From contig UQEW01000006.1 in NCBI GenBank assembly GCA_900540145.1, positions 1 through 46,019 of the forward strand: a stretch of DNA of 46,019 nucleotides, given 5' to 3'. This DNA comes from an uncultured Eubacteriales bacterium. GTDB lineage: Bacteria; Bacillota; Clostridia; Peptostreptococcales; Anaerovoracaceae. This document shows positions 1 through 8,558 of the stretch, one piece after another. The notes under the pieces are model-generated. The model saw nothing but the letters and a program-made list of their open reading frames with translations. It ran no database searches and was not told the origin of the DNA. A program made the position numbers and the translations under genes. Numbering within the stretch: the first letter of the stretch is position 1; each line of letters begins with the position of its first letter.

Positions 1-56
1 CAATATCGTGGGTTTTTGCTTTTTTGTTTCTCATCTTATGATTCATATGAGAAGAA

Positions 57-112
57 GGCTGTCTCAGTAGCGAAAGGCGATCACGGAAGGCGTGATCATT
101 AATGAGGCAGCC
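57..112 (-). other. Nested stem-loop downstream of ortB
   Basis: A 10-bp outer stem (57-66 with 103-112, one G-U pair) encloses a perfect 6-bp inner hairpin (79-84 with 92-97). It lies just after ortB in the direction of transcription. The T-run that follows is interrupted, so it could be a weak terminator, an attenuator or an mRNA processing and stability element between ortB and whatever follows off the left edge. Confidence 0.5.
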
Positions 113-132
113 CCTTAACGTATTATAGGCGG

Positions 133-1554
133 TTATTTTACGGTTACACCTCTTTGTTTTAACTGTTCTGTAACATATTCTCTGCTTTCACGGATTTCAT
201 CCATGATAAATCTAATATCTTCTTCCGTAGCACTTGTCATATTGTAATTTTTAACGCAGTTTTTGATATATGATTCTTTAGCATGCTCTAAATCATAATC
301 TCTGGCTTTGATCCGTCCCGGATTTTCCGGAAATACCAATGACTTACCCGGCACTTCGGTATCAGGATCTCCGAATTTGATCTCTATGCCGTTTTTCCTT
401 GCAAAAGTCATCTGTGGCATTACATGCTTGCCTGCTCCTGTGTATTCTGTTTCCTGAACTATCAAAACCTGGTCTTCATCCATCTCTTGAGCCAAGGCGA
501 ATGCTGCCGTCAAAGAGGTGTTCCCAGCAGGGCCTCTTTCGTAGCCTTCCAATACGGCCAAAGCCTGAGTGATGTAGAACACCTCACCTTGTTTTACAGT
601 GACCAATCTATCCATATATCTCAAAGTTCTGGCTGCGTTTCTTGGACAGTCAGAGCGGTCCGGCCAAGTTACGAACGGCAAACCGAATCCGGTATGACCA
701 GTAGTGCAGGATTTTTTATTAAAGTCTTTGTCGGAAGCCATATGCAATCCGCTCAAGTCTATGCAAGCTCCATACACTTTCGTATCCATAGCTCCACCTT
801 CGCGCAAACCTCTTGCTGTACCAGTCAGGTTGCCGCCCCCGGCATCGGTACACACCACTACGTCAGGATCTTTTCCTAACATTTCTCTGCATTGCTGTAC
901 AATTTCGTAGCCTAGTGTTTCAACTCCGGCAATTCCAAACGGAGTATACAAAGAGGCATTGAAATATCCCGTATCTTCCAGCAAACTCAAGTGTGTAGTA
1001 AACAATTCCGGTCCTACAGTAAGCTGTACAACTTCCGCACCATAAGCTTCGCAAATTCTCTGTTTTTCTAGAATTTCCGGCTGTCCGACCTTTCTGTCGT
1101 CATAACATTCCTGTACAACTATGCATTTCAATCCATGCATGGCTGCTTGTGAAGCAACTGCTGCACCATAGTTTCCGGAAGTGGCGGCGATAACGCCTTT
1201 ATACCCCAGCTTCTTTGCATGATGAACAGAAATAGATGCCCTTCTGGCTTTGAAGCTTCCGGAAGCATTGGCTGTCTCATCTTTGATAAATATTCTGGCT
1301 CCTTTTCCGGCGGGCGCATATTTCCTTGCCAGCGCCGTCAAGTTCTTCAGTTCAATTAACGGTGTGTTTCCTACGCCATGCTCCAATTGGATTTTTCGCA
1401 TTTCCTCCATGGAGTATCCGACTTTTTTCATCATGCCTTCATAATCGAAGCCGATTCCTTCATATTCAAATTCATCGTAATCGATTCGCATAGCGTTTTT
1501 GATGATTTCATGTTTGCGGGCGTTAATTGCTTCGTAAGATTTATCCAATGCCAT
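133..1554 (-). CDS. ortB: 2-amino-4-oxopentanoate thiolase, beta subunit (OrtB)
   Basis: PLP-dependent fold-type II enzyme of 473 residues. It matches the large subunit of 2-amino-4-ketopentanoate thiolase, which with OrtA converts 2-amino-4-oxopentanoate and CoA to acetyl-CoA and D-alanine in clostridial ornithine fermentation. The threonine-synthase-like layout is clear: the PLP lysine is in ASGSFKARRA (about K102), followed by the ATSGNYG phosphate-side loop and a glycine-rich DAGGGNLTGTARG segment. The gene begins right after ortA (1-bp contact), so the two are translationally coupled. In known clusters oraS and oraE (ornithine aminomutase) follow ortB; here they would lie beyond the left edge. 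Family assignment is by recognition of the protein and its small partner. Confidence 0.93.
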   Translation of the reverse strand: MALDKSYEAINARKHEIIKNAMRIDYDEFEYEGIGFDYEGMMKKVGYSMEEMRKIQLEHGVGNTPLIELKNLTALARKYAPAGKGARIFIKDETANASGSFKARRASISVHHAKKLGYKGVIAATSGNYGAAVASQAAMHGLKCIVVQECYDDRKVGQPEILEKQRICEAYGAEVVQLTVGPELFTTHLSLLEDTGYFNASLYTPFGIAGVETLGYEIVQQCREMLGKDPDVVVCTDAGGGNLTGTARGLREGGAMDTKVYGACIDLSGLHMASDKDFNKKSCTTGHTGFGLPFVTWPDRSDCPRNAARTLRYMDRLVTVKQGEVFYITQALAVLEGYERGPAGNTSLTAAFALAQEMDEDQVLIVQETEYTGAGKHVMPQMTFARKNGIEIKFGDPDTEVPGKSLVFPENPGRIKARDYDLEHAKESYIKNCVKNYNMTSATEEDIRFIMDEIRESREYVTEQLKQRGVTVK

Positions 1555-1859
1555 TATTTGTCACCTCCAAACAATAACTCCTTCAGCTGAAGTTCCACAT
1601 GTAAAAGCTCTGGCTGAAAGTCACCGTAATCGTGTACATATCTTGGGTTTATCTCACAAAGCGTGCCTTTTGCTATTCTGCCAGTCACAGTCTTTATTTC
1701 CACTTCATCTCCGATTTTGCCATCTTCCTGCAAGATACCTTTCACCCAAAGTTTAAGGTCGCATTTTTGTGTGTCTTCCGGCACTTGCGGAGCTCTATGT
1801 CCGGCAGGCAGTACGATTTCTTCAATCTGCACCCAATCGCCTTTTTTTGCAGTTTCCAT
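1554..1859 (-). CDS. ortA: 2-amino-4-oxopentanoate thiolase, alpha subunit (OrtA)
   Basis: Small subunit (about 101 residues) of the thiolase formed with OrtB. Residues such as GDWVQIEEIVLPAGHRAP and the C-terminal ELLHVELQLKELLFGG are typical of OrtA. An upstream in-frame ATG at 1877 is possible, but that codon lies inside the GGAGA ribosome site that serves the ATG at 1859 (spacing about 7-8 nt), so I chose 1859. The gene follows nhaC by about 39 nt and overlaps the start of ortB by one base, which fits one nhaC-ortA-ortB transcript. No ord (2,4-diaminopentanoate dehydrogenase) lies between nhaC and ortA, so that enzyme must be encoded elsewhere. Confidence 0.9.
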   Translation of the reverse strand: METAKKGDWVQIEEIVLPAGHRAPQVPEDTQKCDLKLWVKGILQEDGKIGDEVEIKTVTGRIAKGTLCEINPRYVHDYGDFQPELLHVELQLKELLFGGDK

Positions 1860-1898
1860 TGCAGACTCTCCTTTCACCTTATCTCAGATTTTATCTTC

Positions 1899-3359
1899 TT
1901 ATTTGTCTTCCCAACCGGCATATTCCTTACGTACTTCCGGAGGCAGTTTATCCATAAGGTCATATCTGCCTGTACCGGTGAAAATACTTACTGTCATTAC
2001 TACCAACATACAGAACGAATAGAATACACATGGCATTATATCGATTGCGGCTAAAGGCGCATTACTGTCGGCTGCAAATCCCAAAGTATATACCATGGCC
2101 GGTGTCCAAGGCAAACAATAAACCAAAGTGTTAGATTGCGCATCCATTAAGTTAGCTGTTCTGTAAGGGCTGATTCCATATTTCTTTGAAAGAGGCTTAG
2201 CAAATGAGGCTCCAACTGTAAGTATTGCCGGTGCATTAAGTCCCATAATAGCGGAAAGCACTATTATCATTACAGAAATTGTACCTTCTGCCGATTTTGG
2301 ACCTCTGGCGATTTTGCCTAAGCAACGGAGTAACAGAATGTCGCCCTGTCCCTCACGCATTACGCTGATTGATCCAAAGAGCAGCAATGCCAGTATACAT
2401 ACCTGAAGCATACCGCTGATACCGGTATAAAGCACTCCGTCTACTACACGTTCCAAAGCATCTGCGTCACCGTGAACTCCCAATACCGCAGGCACTGTAG
2501 AATCTGAATCAATATGTACCAGATCAAAAAGTCCGCAAAGGCAAGCAGTAATAATACCAAGTACTGTACCAAAAGTAGTAGCAATTATAATATCTCCTGT
2601 TTTAATGGCGATAATAACCGTTATTACTACCGGTATTAACATCATCAATGTCATAGGATCATATTCATAGTTTAATACTTCTTGACTTACCTCGCCATGA
2701 TTCAAAGTGCCGTATACAATGATACAAATAATAGTAAGGATTCCTGCTGCTGCTGCATATTTCACTCTGGACCTTACAACACCCGGAACGTCTACGCCTT
2801 GAGAAGTAGCAGAACATATAGTAGTATCTGATACCGGTGCCAGATTGTCTCCGAAGGCTCCGCCGGAGATAACAGCTCCTGCCAATAGAGCAGGGTCGGC
2901 TCCCAGCGCGACTCCGGCAGGATAAAGAACTCCCATACCAGCGGCTATGGTACCGAAACCTGTACCTGATGCGGTAGCAAACAAAGCTGAGCCGATGAAA
3001 GTAATAACCGCAAAAGTTGTAGGTCCAACACCCATACCGGCAGCCACACCTGCAATACCGCTGGCGAGCCCGGAATCACGTAAAATGCGCGAAAAAACTC
3101 CGGCAAATATCCAGCAAACCACCGGTATTATGGCTTCTCTGCTGGCCATACCATCAATTACAGCATCCGCATAATGTTTTTTGTCTTTCGCAAAGAAAAA
3201 CGGAATAATAATGGCAGCAAATGCCGGAACCCAGAGTGCTCCATCAGATATGGATCTCCACATGAATGTGGTTACGATAATAAGAGCGATAAAAATGATG
3301 AATGGCAAAAACGACATCCATGTACCGCCATAAAATTCCAGTTTCTTTTTTGTTTCCAT
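1899..3359 (-). CDS. nhaC: NhaC-family Na+/H+ (amino acid) antiporter of the ornithine cluster
   Basis: Polytopic membrane protein of about 486 residues with 11-12 hydrophobic segments and NhaC-type motifs (GAFGDNLAPVSDTTICSA; GVDVPGVVRSRVKY). NhaC-like carriers are recurrent members of clostridial ornithine-degradation clusters. Some members of this superfamily exchange amino acids, so this one could be an ornithine or proton-coupled exchanger rather than a pure sodium/proton antiporter. The reading frame is open to 3434, but the sigma-54 promoter at 3430-3445 lies inside that extension, and a GGGAGG site precedes the ATG at 3359. The true start is therefore taken as 3359. It is the first gene of the nhaC-ortA-ortB unit. 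Confidence 0.85.
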   Translation of the reverse strand: METKKKLEFYGGTWMSFLPFIIFIALIIVTTFMWRSISDGALWVPAFAAIIIPFFFAKDKKHYADAVIDGMASREAIIPVVCWIFAGVFSRILRDSGLASGIAGVAAGMGVGPTTFAVITFIGSALFATASGTGFGTIAAGMGVLYPAGVALGADPALLAGAVISGGAFGDNLAPVSDTTICSATSQGVDVPGVVRSRVKYAAAAGILTIICIIVYGTLNHGEVSQEVLNYEYDPMTLMMLIPVVITVIIAIKTGDIIIATTFGTVLGIITACLCGLFDLVHIDSDSTVPAVLGVHGDADALERVVDGVLYTGISGMLQVCILALLLFGSISVMREGQGDILLLRCLGKIARGPKSAEGTISVMIIVLSAIMGLNAPAILTVGASFAKPLSKKYGISPYRTANLMDAQSNTLVYCLPWTPAMVYTLGFAADSNAPLAAIDIMPCVFYSFCMLVVMTVSIFTGTGRYDLMDKLPPEVRKEYAGWEDK

Positions 3360-3429
3360 AGATATACCTCCCATCTTTAAATCTATCGGCTTTCCACTAG
3401 CCGGAAAATATGATAACGATAATAAGTAC

Positions 3430-3445
3430 AGCAATTACCGTACCA
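3430..3445 (-). promoter_or_regulatory. Sigma-54 (-24/-12) promoter of nhaC-ortAB
   Basis: Minus-strand sequence TGGTACGGTAATTGCT differs from the consensus TGGCACGNNNNTTGCW at one position, with exact GG-N10-GC spacing. The GG is at 3444-3443 and the GC at 3432-3431, giving a start near 3419 and a leader of about 60 nt before the nhaC ATG. The next gene upstream encodes a sigma-54 enhancer-binding activator, which makes the match much more credible. Confidence 0.82.
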
Positions 3446-3492
3446 AGTTTATTTTTGAAGATTCTATGTCGATTCCTGTTGAAAAAAAGGCG

Positions 3493-3503
3493 TTTCTGAG
3501 AAA
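3493..3503. promoter_or_regulatory. Small inverted repeat, possible activator site
   Basis: TTTCTGAGAAA is a perfect 5-bp inverted repeat with a one-base centre, about 80 bp upstream of the predicted sigma-54 start. It sits where an enhancer-binding protein could bind. It is short and AT-rich, so chance is a real alternative. Confidence 0.25.
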
Positions 3504-3532
3504 TAAAGATGTCTTCATGGCTCTGTATGCGA

Positions 3533-3580
3533 AAAAAATTGCCAGGCAAAATATTTCCATGTAGAAATATTTTGCCTGGC
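3533..3580 (-). terminator. Rho-independent terminator of the sigma-54 activator gene
   Basis: A perfect 17-bp inverted repeat (3541-3557 with 3564-3580) has a 6-nt loop. On the minus strand it is followed at once by seven T residues (3533-3540 region). It begins 16 bp past the stop of the response regulator gene and separates the sensor/regulator transcript from nhaC-ortAB. Confidence 0.9.
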
Positions 3581-3595
3581 AGATTAGGTTTTATT

Positions 3596-4969
3596 TCAAT
3601 TATGTTTTTCAATAGACTTATCAATACCTAACTCACTTATCTTATTAAATAACTGTCTCCTGCTCATGCCAATAGCCTCTGCTGTGCGAGTTATATTCCC
3701 ATCGTGTTCTTCCAAAGACCTGGATAAGTACCCCCTTTCAAACTGCTGTTTGGCATCGCGATAAGATAGATTTGTTTCATTTTCTCTATCCGCAGCTTTA
3801 TTTTTTTCTTCCGGATAACATTTTTCCAGCGAGAGTATACCTTCCGGTCCGGAAAGAATAGCCATGCGCTCAATAATATTCTTCAGTTCACGAACGTTTC
3901 CAACGTACTTGTTGTTTAACAAAAACTTCATGGTCTGCGGCTCTATCCCCTTTATCTCCCGTCCTGTTTCCTCCATGTATTTATTGACGAAAAATTTTAT
4001 TAAATCAGGCAAATCTTCTCGTCTCTCTCTAAGCGCAGGTAAATGAATCTCTATCGTATTTATTCGATAAAAGAAATCTTTGCGAAAGGTTCCCTTATTG
4101 ATAGCTTCTTCCAAATTCTTATTTGTAGCAGTTATCAAGCGAAAATCTACCGAAAGAGGTTTATTCCCTCCTAATCTTTCAATTTCTCGGTTTTCCAGAG
4201 TTCTGAGCAATTTTACCTGTATTTCCATAGCCATATCGCCTATTTCATCCAGGAAAACGGTACCTCCTGCAGCTTGCTCCAGCTTGCCCACATGGCGGCT
4301 TAAGGCTCCTGTAAAGGCTCCCTTTTCATGTCCGAAAAGCTCAGACTCAATTAACTCTCTGGGATATTGTGAGCAGTTAACGGCTATGAAAGGTTTTTCT
4401 CTTCTATTGCTATGATAATGTATCCACTGAGCTATAATCTCTTTGCCGGTTCCTGACTCGCCGGTGATAAGAATATTTGCTTTAGAATCTGCAACAGTTT
4501 CTGCCATTTTCCATACTTCGCACATTTGTGGATTTTTACTGGTAAAAAGAGCTTCCGGACGTGAAGAATCGGCCAGAATGCGCATATTCTTAGTGTTCCA
4601 CTTTTCAGCAGCTTTTTGTATTTCAAGTAACAGTTCTTCCGGGTCATGACTTTTTATAAAATATCCGAAAGCACCTTGCTTCATGGCTTCTACCGCCGTT
4701 TCCACGCTTCCGTAGCCTGTTACCATTATAACTTCACCGATATCCGAGGATTTTTTCTTCAAGTCTTTTAGCAATGCTATTCCGTCTTTTTCCGGCATCA
4801 TAATATCTGTTAATATCACATGGTATATTTCTTCCTCTATCATTGCCTCAGCCTCCATGGCTGAGGCGGCGGTTCTGACTTGATATCCTTGGCTTTCCAA
4901 CAACATTTGAAAAGTATCACGACTGTCTTTTTCATCATCAATCACTAATATTTTTATATAAGTGTCCAT
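3596..4969 (-). CDS. Sigma-54-dependent response regulator (NtrC family)
   Basis: 457 residues in the classical three-domain order. The receiver has acidic residues near the N-terminus (DDE at 11-13) and a phospho-acceptor at about D55 in LTDIMMPE. The AAA+ sigma-54 interaction domain has Walker A GESGTGKE (about 170-177), the GAFTGA loop (about 217-222) that contacts sigma-54, and Walker B VFLDEIG. The C-terminal Fis-type helix-turn-helix ends in EAIGMSRRQLFNKISELGI. All elements needed for phosphorylation-controlled activation are intact. It is encoded 10 nt after the sensor kinase gene and next to a sigma-54 promoter, so its likely target is nhaC-ortAB. Confidence 0.95.
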   Translation of the reverse strand: MDTYIKILVIDDEKDSRDTFQMLLESQGYQVRTAASAMEAEAMIEEEIYHVILTDIMMPEKDGIALLKDLKKKSSDIGEVIMVTGYGSVETAVEAMKQGAFGYFIKSHDPEELLLEIQKAAEKWNTKNMRILADSSRPEALFTSKNPQMCEVWKMAETVADSKANILITGESGTGKEIIAQWIHYHSNRREKPFIAVNCSQYPRELIESELFGHEKGAFTGALSRHVGKLEQAAGGTVFLDEIGDMAMEIQVKLLRTLENREIERLGGNKPLSVDFRLITATNKNLEEAINKGTFRKDFFYRINTIEIHLPALRERREDLPDLIKFFVNKYMEETGREIKGIEPQTMKFLLNNKYVGNVRELKNIIERMAILSGPEGILSLEKCYPEEKNKAADRENETNLSYRDAKQQFERGYLSRSLEEHDGNITRTAEAIGMSRRQLFNKISELGIDKSIEKHN

Positions 4970-4978
4970 TTGCTGCTC

Positions 4979-6985
4979 CTATCCTAAAGGAATTGTTACT
5001 GTAAAAAAAGTGCCTTCTCCCACTTTACTTTTAACATCAAGATTCCCTCCAATCCGTTCCACTTCGGAGTAAACTATAAAAAGCCCCAATCCAGTTCCTT
5101 TACCTGGTTCTTTGGTAGTAAAAAAAGGATTAAATAAGTATTGCATATTTTCATCAGGTATACCGCAACCGGTATCGTGACAGCTGAGTACTATTCTCTC
5201 GGCTTCCTTGACGCCCTCCAGAGTCAAAGTTCCTCCCTTTTCCATAGCATCTATGCCATTCGTGACTAAATTCAGCATTATATGTTTCAGAGCTTCTTCA
5301 TCAACATTGATTATCAAATCATCGTCACAATTTATTATTGTATTGATAGCCTTCTTTGTTATTTCATCTGCTTGAAGTAAAATAACTGAATTAAGAAATT
5401 CTTTCAAGTTGATCTGGCGAGTTTCTTCTTTTGAAACACGCCAGTAATTCATAACGTTATCAATGATTTCGCTGGCACGTTTGACACTGTCATCGATATA
5501 ATTTAAGGATTTAGAAATCTGTGTCTGGCTTTCGCTGCTCTTTCTAAGGATATAGCTTTGATTGCGGATAATGCCGAGCGGATTGCGAATTTGATGAGCC
5601 ATTCCCGCTGCCAGCTGCCCAATAGCAGCCATTTTAGAGGAAAGCAACAGCTGTTTGCTGTTAGCCTCATCCATAGTGATATCTCGCACTACAACCAACA
5701 CAGCTTTATCTTCCTCACTGCCTCCGCCCAAGTCGGCCGGAACGCCTCGTATTTCATATACTTTATTACCTTGTTCCTGTTTTTGGAGAAGTTCTCGGTC
5801 TTCTCTGAGGCAGCACTTTACCAAGCATTCTTCTTCTGTCTGACATTTTTCACATCCGCAAACGCTCCCCAGCAGATCTGAACAATTGCATGTGTTCTCG
5901 TCTTTTTTATTTTCTCGGGATTGGAAATAGCTGTAATTGCTGCTCAAGACAAGCCTGTCTTTATTGACCAAGGCAAGCCCCTCCGGTATTTTGTCCATGA
6001 CCAATTGAAGCTCATTCTTTCGCACTTCTAATTCATGAGTACGCCGTACTACCTGTTTTTTCAGCGTTTTTCCGTTAACGTATGAAAACGCGGTAATCAA
6101 TAAAATTATACAAAGACCGATTAAAACTATTTTTATCGTCTGTACGCCACTCTTATTTATAATTAACGGAGTTGAAATTCCAAACCATTTTTGCTGTATT
6201 TTTTCCAGCTGTCCCTTTTCTTCAATAGACCTAATCGCATCGTTTATCAACGGTATGAGCGCACTGTTCTTTTTTGGCATTGCTAATACTACCGGAGCTT
6301 CATAAATTGAAGGTTCTAATATATGTATTTCGTCTTCACAATTGAGCTCATCTATATAGTAAAGAGCTACAGGCTCGTCGCCTATTATACCGTCTACCTC
6401 ACCTGCCAGCAGCATTTCTAATCCCTCTCCCACATCATGTACGTATACTTGCTGAGCGTCCGGATAATTTTCTCTCAAGAACTCATTGGCATAGTCGCCT
6501 TTTTGAGTCGCTATTGTCATAGCGTTTACGTCCTCTAATTGGTAATCTTCGCCCTCTCTAACGGCTACCACTACTCTAAGTGTATATATGGAATCGGTAA
6601 ATACGTAGTCTTTGCTTCGTTCTTCGCTGGCAAACATATCGCAAAGGTCTGTTTCGCCATTTTTCAAAGCTTCCAGCCCTTCCTCCCATTTATAAGGTAC
6701 CGTTTGTATTTCTATCCCAAGCTCCAGCGACAGCAAATTCATATAATCTACCACTACTCCTTTATATACACCGTCATCATCTACAAAACGAACCGGCGGT
6801 GCGCTGTCATCGGCTCCATAAACAAGACGTCCGTCCGGAGCCAGCTGCTTGAGAATATCAGCGTTTTTATCTTTATGTTGATTGCCAATAAATATAGCTC
6901 CGCACAAAACAAGTATTAGCGCTAATATTCCTATTAAAATTGTTTTTAAGTTTTTCCTCGTAAATGTTAGCAGTTTTTTTATCAT
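4979..6985 (-). CDS. Hybrid-sensing histidine kinase with amino-acid-binding (SBP_bac_3) domain and Cys-rich PAS
   Basis: 668-residue membrane sensor. Order: transmembrane segment (about 15-34); extracellular solute-binding domain of the polar-amino-acid family (about 48-270, ending QKWFG); second transmembrane segment (about 283-302); a PAS-like region (about 322-438) carrying eight cysteines between 366 and 392; a dimerisation domain with the phospho-acceptor histidine near 464 (GMAHQIRNPLG); and an ATPase domain (NLVTNGIDAM, GCGIPDE, FFTTKEPGKGTGLGL). It should read an external amino acid, plausibly ornithine or another basic amino acid given the neighbours, and phosphorylate the adjacent activator. 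The cysteine cluster could bind metal or an Fe-S centre and add a redox input. Ligand identity is inference. Confidence 0.92.
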   Translation of the reverse strand: MIKKLLTFTRKNLKTILIGILALILVLCGAIFIGNQHKDKNADILKQLAPDGRLVYGADDSAPPVRFVDDDGVYKGVVVDYMNLLSLELGIEIQTVPYKWEEGLEALKNGETDLCDMFASEERSKDYVFTDSIYTLRVVVAVREGEDYQLEDVNAMTIATQKGDYANEFLRENYPDAQQVYVHDVGEGLEMLLAGEVDGIIGDEPVALYYIDELNCEDEIHILEPSIYEAPVVLAMPKKNSALIPLINDAIRSIEEKGQLEKIQQKWFGISTPLIINKSGVQTIKIVLIGLCIILLITAFSYVNGKTLKKQVVRRTHELEVRKNELQLVMDKIPEGLALVNKDRLVLSSNYSYFQSRENKKDENTCNCSDLLGSVCGCEKCQTEEECLVKCCLREDRELLQKQEQGNKVYEIRGVPADLGGGSEEDKAVLVVVRDITMDEANSKQLLLSSKMAAIGQLAAGMAHQIRNPLGIIRNQSYILRKSSESQTQISKSLNYIDDSVKRASEIIDNVMNYWRVSKEETRQINLKEFLNSVILLQADEITKKAINTIINCDDDLIINVDEEALKHIMLNLVTNGIDAMEKGGTLTLEGVKEAERIVLSCHDTGCGIPDENMQYLFNPFFTTKEPGKGTGLGLFIVYSEVERIGGNLDVKSKVGEGTFFTVTIPLG

Positions 6986-7066
6986 GTCTCGATTAACTAT
7001 TGATTAGTGCATATAGGTGTTATGGTTATTTGTATAATATGGTTTGATATGGCTCGCGGCCAATTC

Positions 7067-8506
7067 TTACTCTTCCATCAGCTTTATCCCAAGGTCCTCG
7101 TATTCATACTCCACTTCCCACGAGCGCAGCCCTCGATCCTCAAACTCGGCCTCGCCGCACTGATTGTCGTACGGGTCTATCCTCCAGTGCTTTTTCGGAG
7201 GGTCAAAACTTTTCTGGAATCCATCATTGATAGGTATTCTGAACGGGTCTATATTTCCAAAGAAAAAGTTCCAGCGGTCATAGGCTCCCCGTGTATACGC
7301 CGAGCCTCCAAACGACAAATCAGCATGCCGCCAGCCGAGGCCGCCTATATAAAACATTGCCCAATCGTGCTGTCCGACTTTGCCGGGCTTGGCCGCCAGA
7401 CCTGACTGCCATCTGGCCGGAACGCCTGCGATTCTGCAAAGGGTTATGAACAAAAGCGCCTGAACGCCGCAATCTCCCCTTTTATTCACAGCGCAATATT
7501 CAGAGATATTATCGATGCTGCAATAATCCCTTACAAACCTGTAATCCACTTTAGTAGTTATCCAGTCGTATATCTTTCTCGCTTTGAATAGTGGCCGTTC
7601 TTCATCACCGACAATCTCATCGCATATGCTTCTCAAGTACGGTGTAAAACTTATATGCGGCGGCTCCTGAATCAAATATTGACGCACGTCGTCAGGCAAG
7701 ATTTCACCCGTCGCGCCTGTCGTGACGTCCCGGCTATCTGAATATTGAGGCGATTCTAAAGCAGAAAGGGAAAGGTCTTTATAAATTATCCCATGTTCCA
7801 GCTGATATTCTACCGAAAATGTCTCGACGTGCTCGCCGCCGTCTACGGCAGCGGCTTGGAAAAACACGGTAGGCTGAAGGCAATCATCACATGATGTTCC
7901 CGCAGGTTCAGGAGTCACATTTAATATTTTAAGATTGTGAATATTGCCCCTTTCCTTGGGCAGCGGCAAATGAACGAGAAGCTGTTTCCCTGCGTCTTCG
8001 TCTTTTATTTTCACGCCTTTCACGCGGAACCTGTGGCGGATATGAATGTGAGCTCTCATTTCTTCGCCATCTCGCGCAGTGTCCACCACGTGCTGTATAT
8101 CGCTGTAGTCGGCAGCATCTCCTTCGGGCATTCTCTGCCAAATGTCAGGATACACTTTATATAGAGTAGCGTCAAAATCATCGATATATCTGACTTGCCC
8201 GTTTATGTACATCCAGTCGATTCTATCCTCTAAGCGCATGCGCTCAAGTTCTTCCGATGTCATGTCGGGAATCTTCTTCTTGACCCTCTCTATGGCCTCT
8301 TCTTCTGAAATATTATACCGGCTTTCAATGTAATCTAGATTATTCAGCTCAAGCATAAGCCTTTTTTTCAGCGCTGAAAGCTCCGCCTCATCGTCAAGCC
8401 GTCTTTTAATCATCGCCCTGGCTCTGTCGAAACGGCCGCACCACTTTTCTTTTTCTATGGCCTCCGGAAGCGGAAAAGCCAGGCATTCAATGTCTTCGTA
8501 TTTCAT
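7067..8506 (-). CDS. Transglutaminase-like (cysteine protease fold) domain protein
   Basis: 479 residues with no signal peptide or membrane segment. The C-terminal half holds a transglutaminase-like core with a credible Cys-His-Asp triad: cysteine in RGDCGVQALLF, histidine in GQHDWAMF and aspartate in WRHADLSFGG. The N-terminal half (about 1-270) is partly helical, then beta-rich, and is not recognised. Bacterial members of this superfamily are usually peptidases or amidases rather than cross-linkers. The next gene upstream is a dipeptidase, so a role in peptide turnover is plausible but unproven. The start ATG at 8506 has an AAGGG site 9 nt upstream. Confidence 0.8.
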   Translation of the reverse strand: MKYEDIECLAFPLPEAIEKEKWCGRFDRARAMIKRRLDDEAELSALKKRLMLELNNLDYIESRYNISEEEAIERVKKKIPDMTSEELERMRLEDRIDWMYINGQVRYIDDFDATLYKVYPDIWQRMPEGDAADYSDIQHVVDTARDGEEMRAHIHIRHRFRVKGVKIKDEDAGKQLLVHLPLPKERGNIHNLKILNVTPEPAGTSCDDCLQPTVFFQAAAVDGGEHVETFSVEYQLEHGIIYKDLSLSALESPQYSDSRDVTTGATGEILPDDVRQYLIQEPPHISFTPYLRSICDEIVGDEERPLFKARKIYDWITTKVDYRFVRDYCSIDNISEYCAVNKRGDCGVQALLFITLCRIAGVPARWQSGLAAKPGKVGQHDWAMFYIGGLGWRHADLSFGGSAYTRGAYDRWNFFFGNIDPFRIPINDGFQKSFDPPKKHWRIDPYDNQCGEAEFEDRGLRSWEVEYEYEDLGIKLMEE

Positions 8507-8558
8507 TTGTTTCTACCCTTTTTCATTTATTTCTACCCTTATATATCAAGATGTTTCT

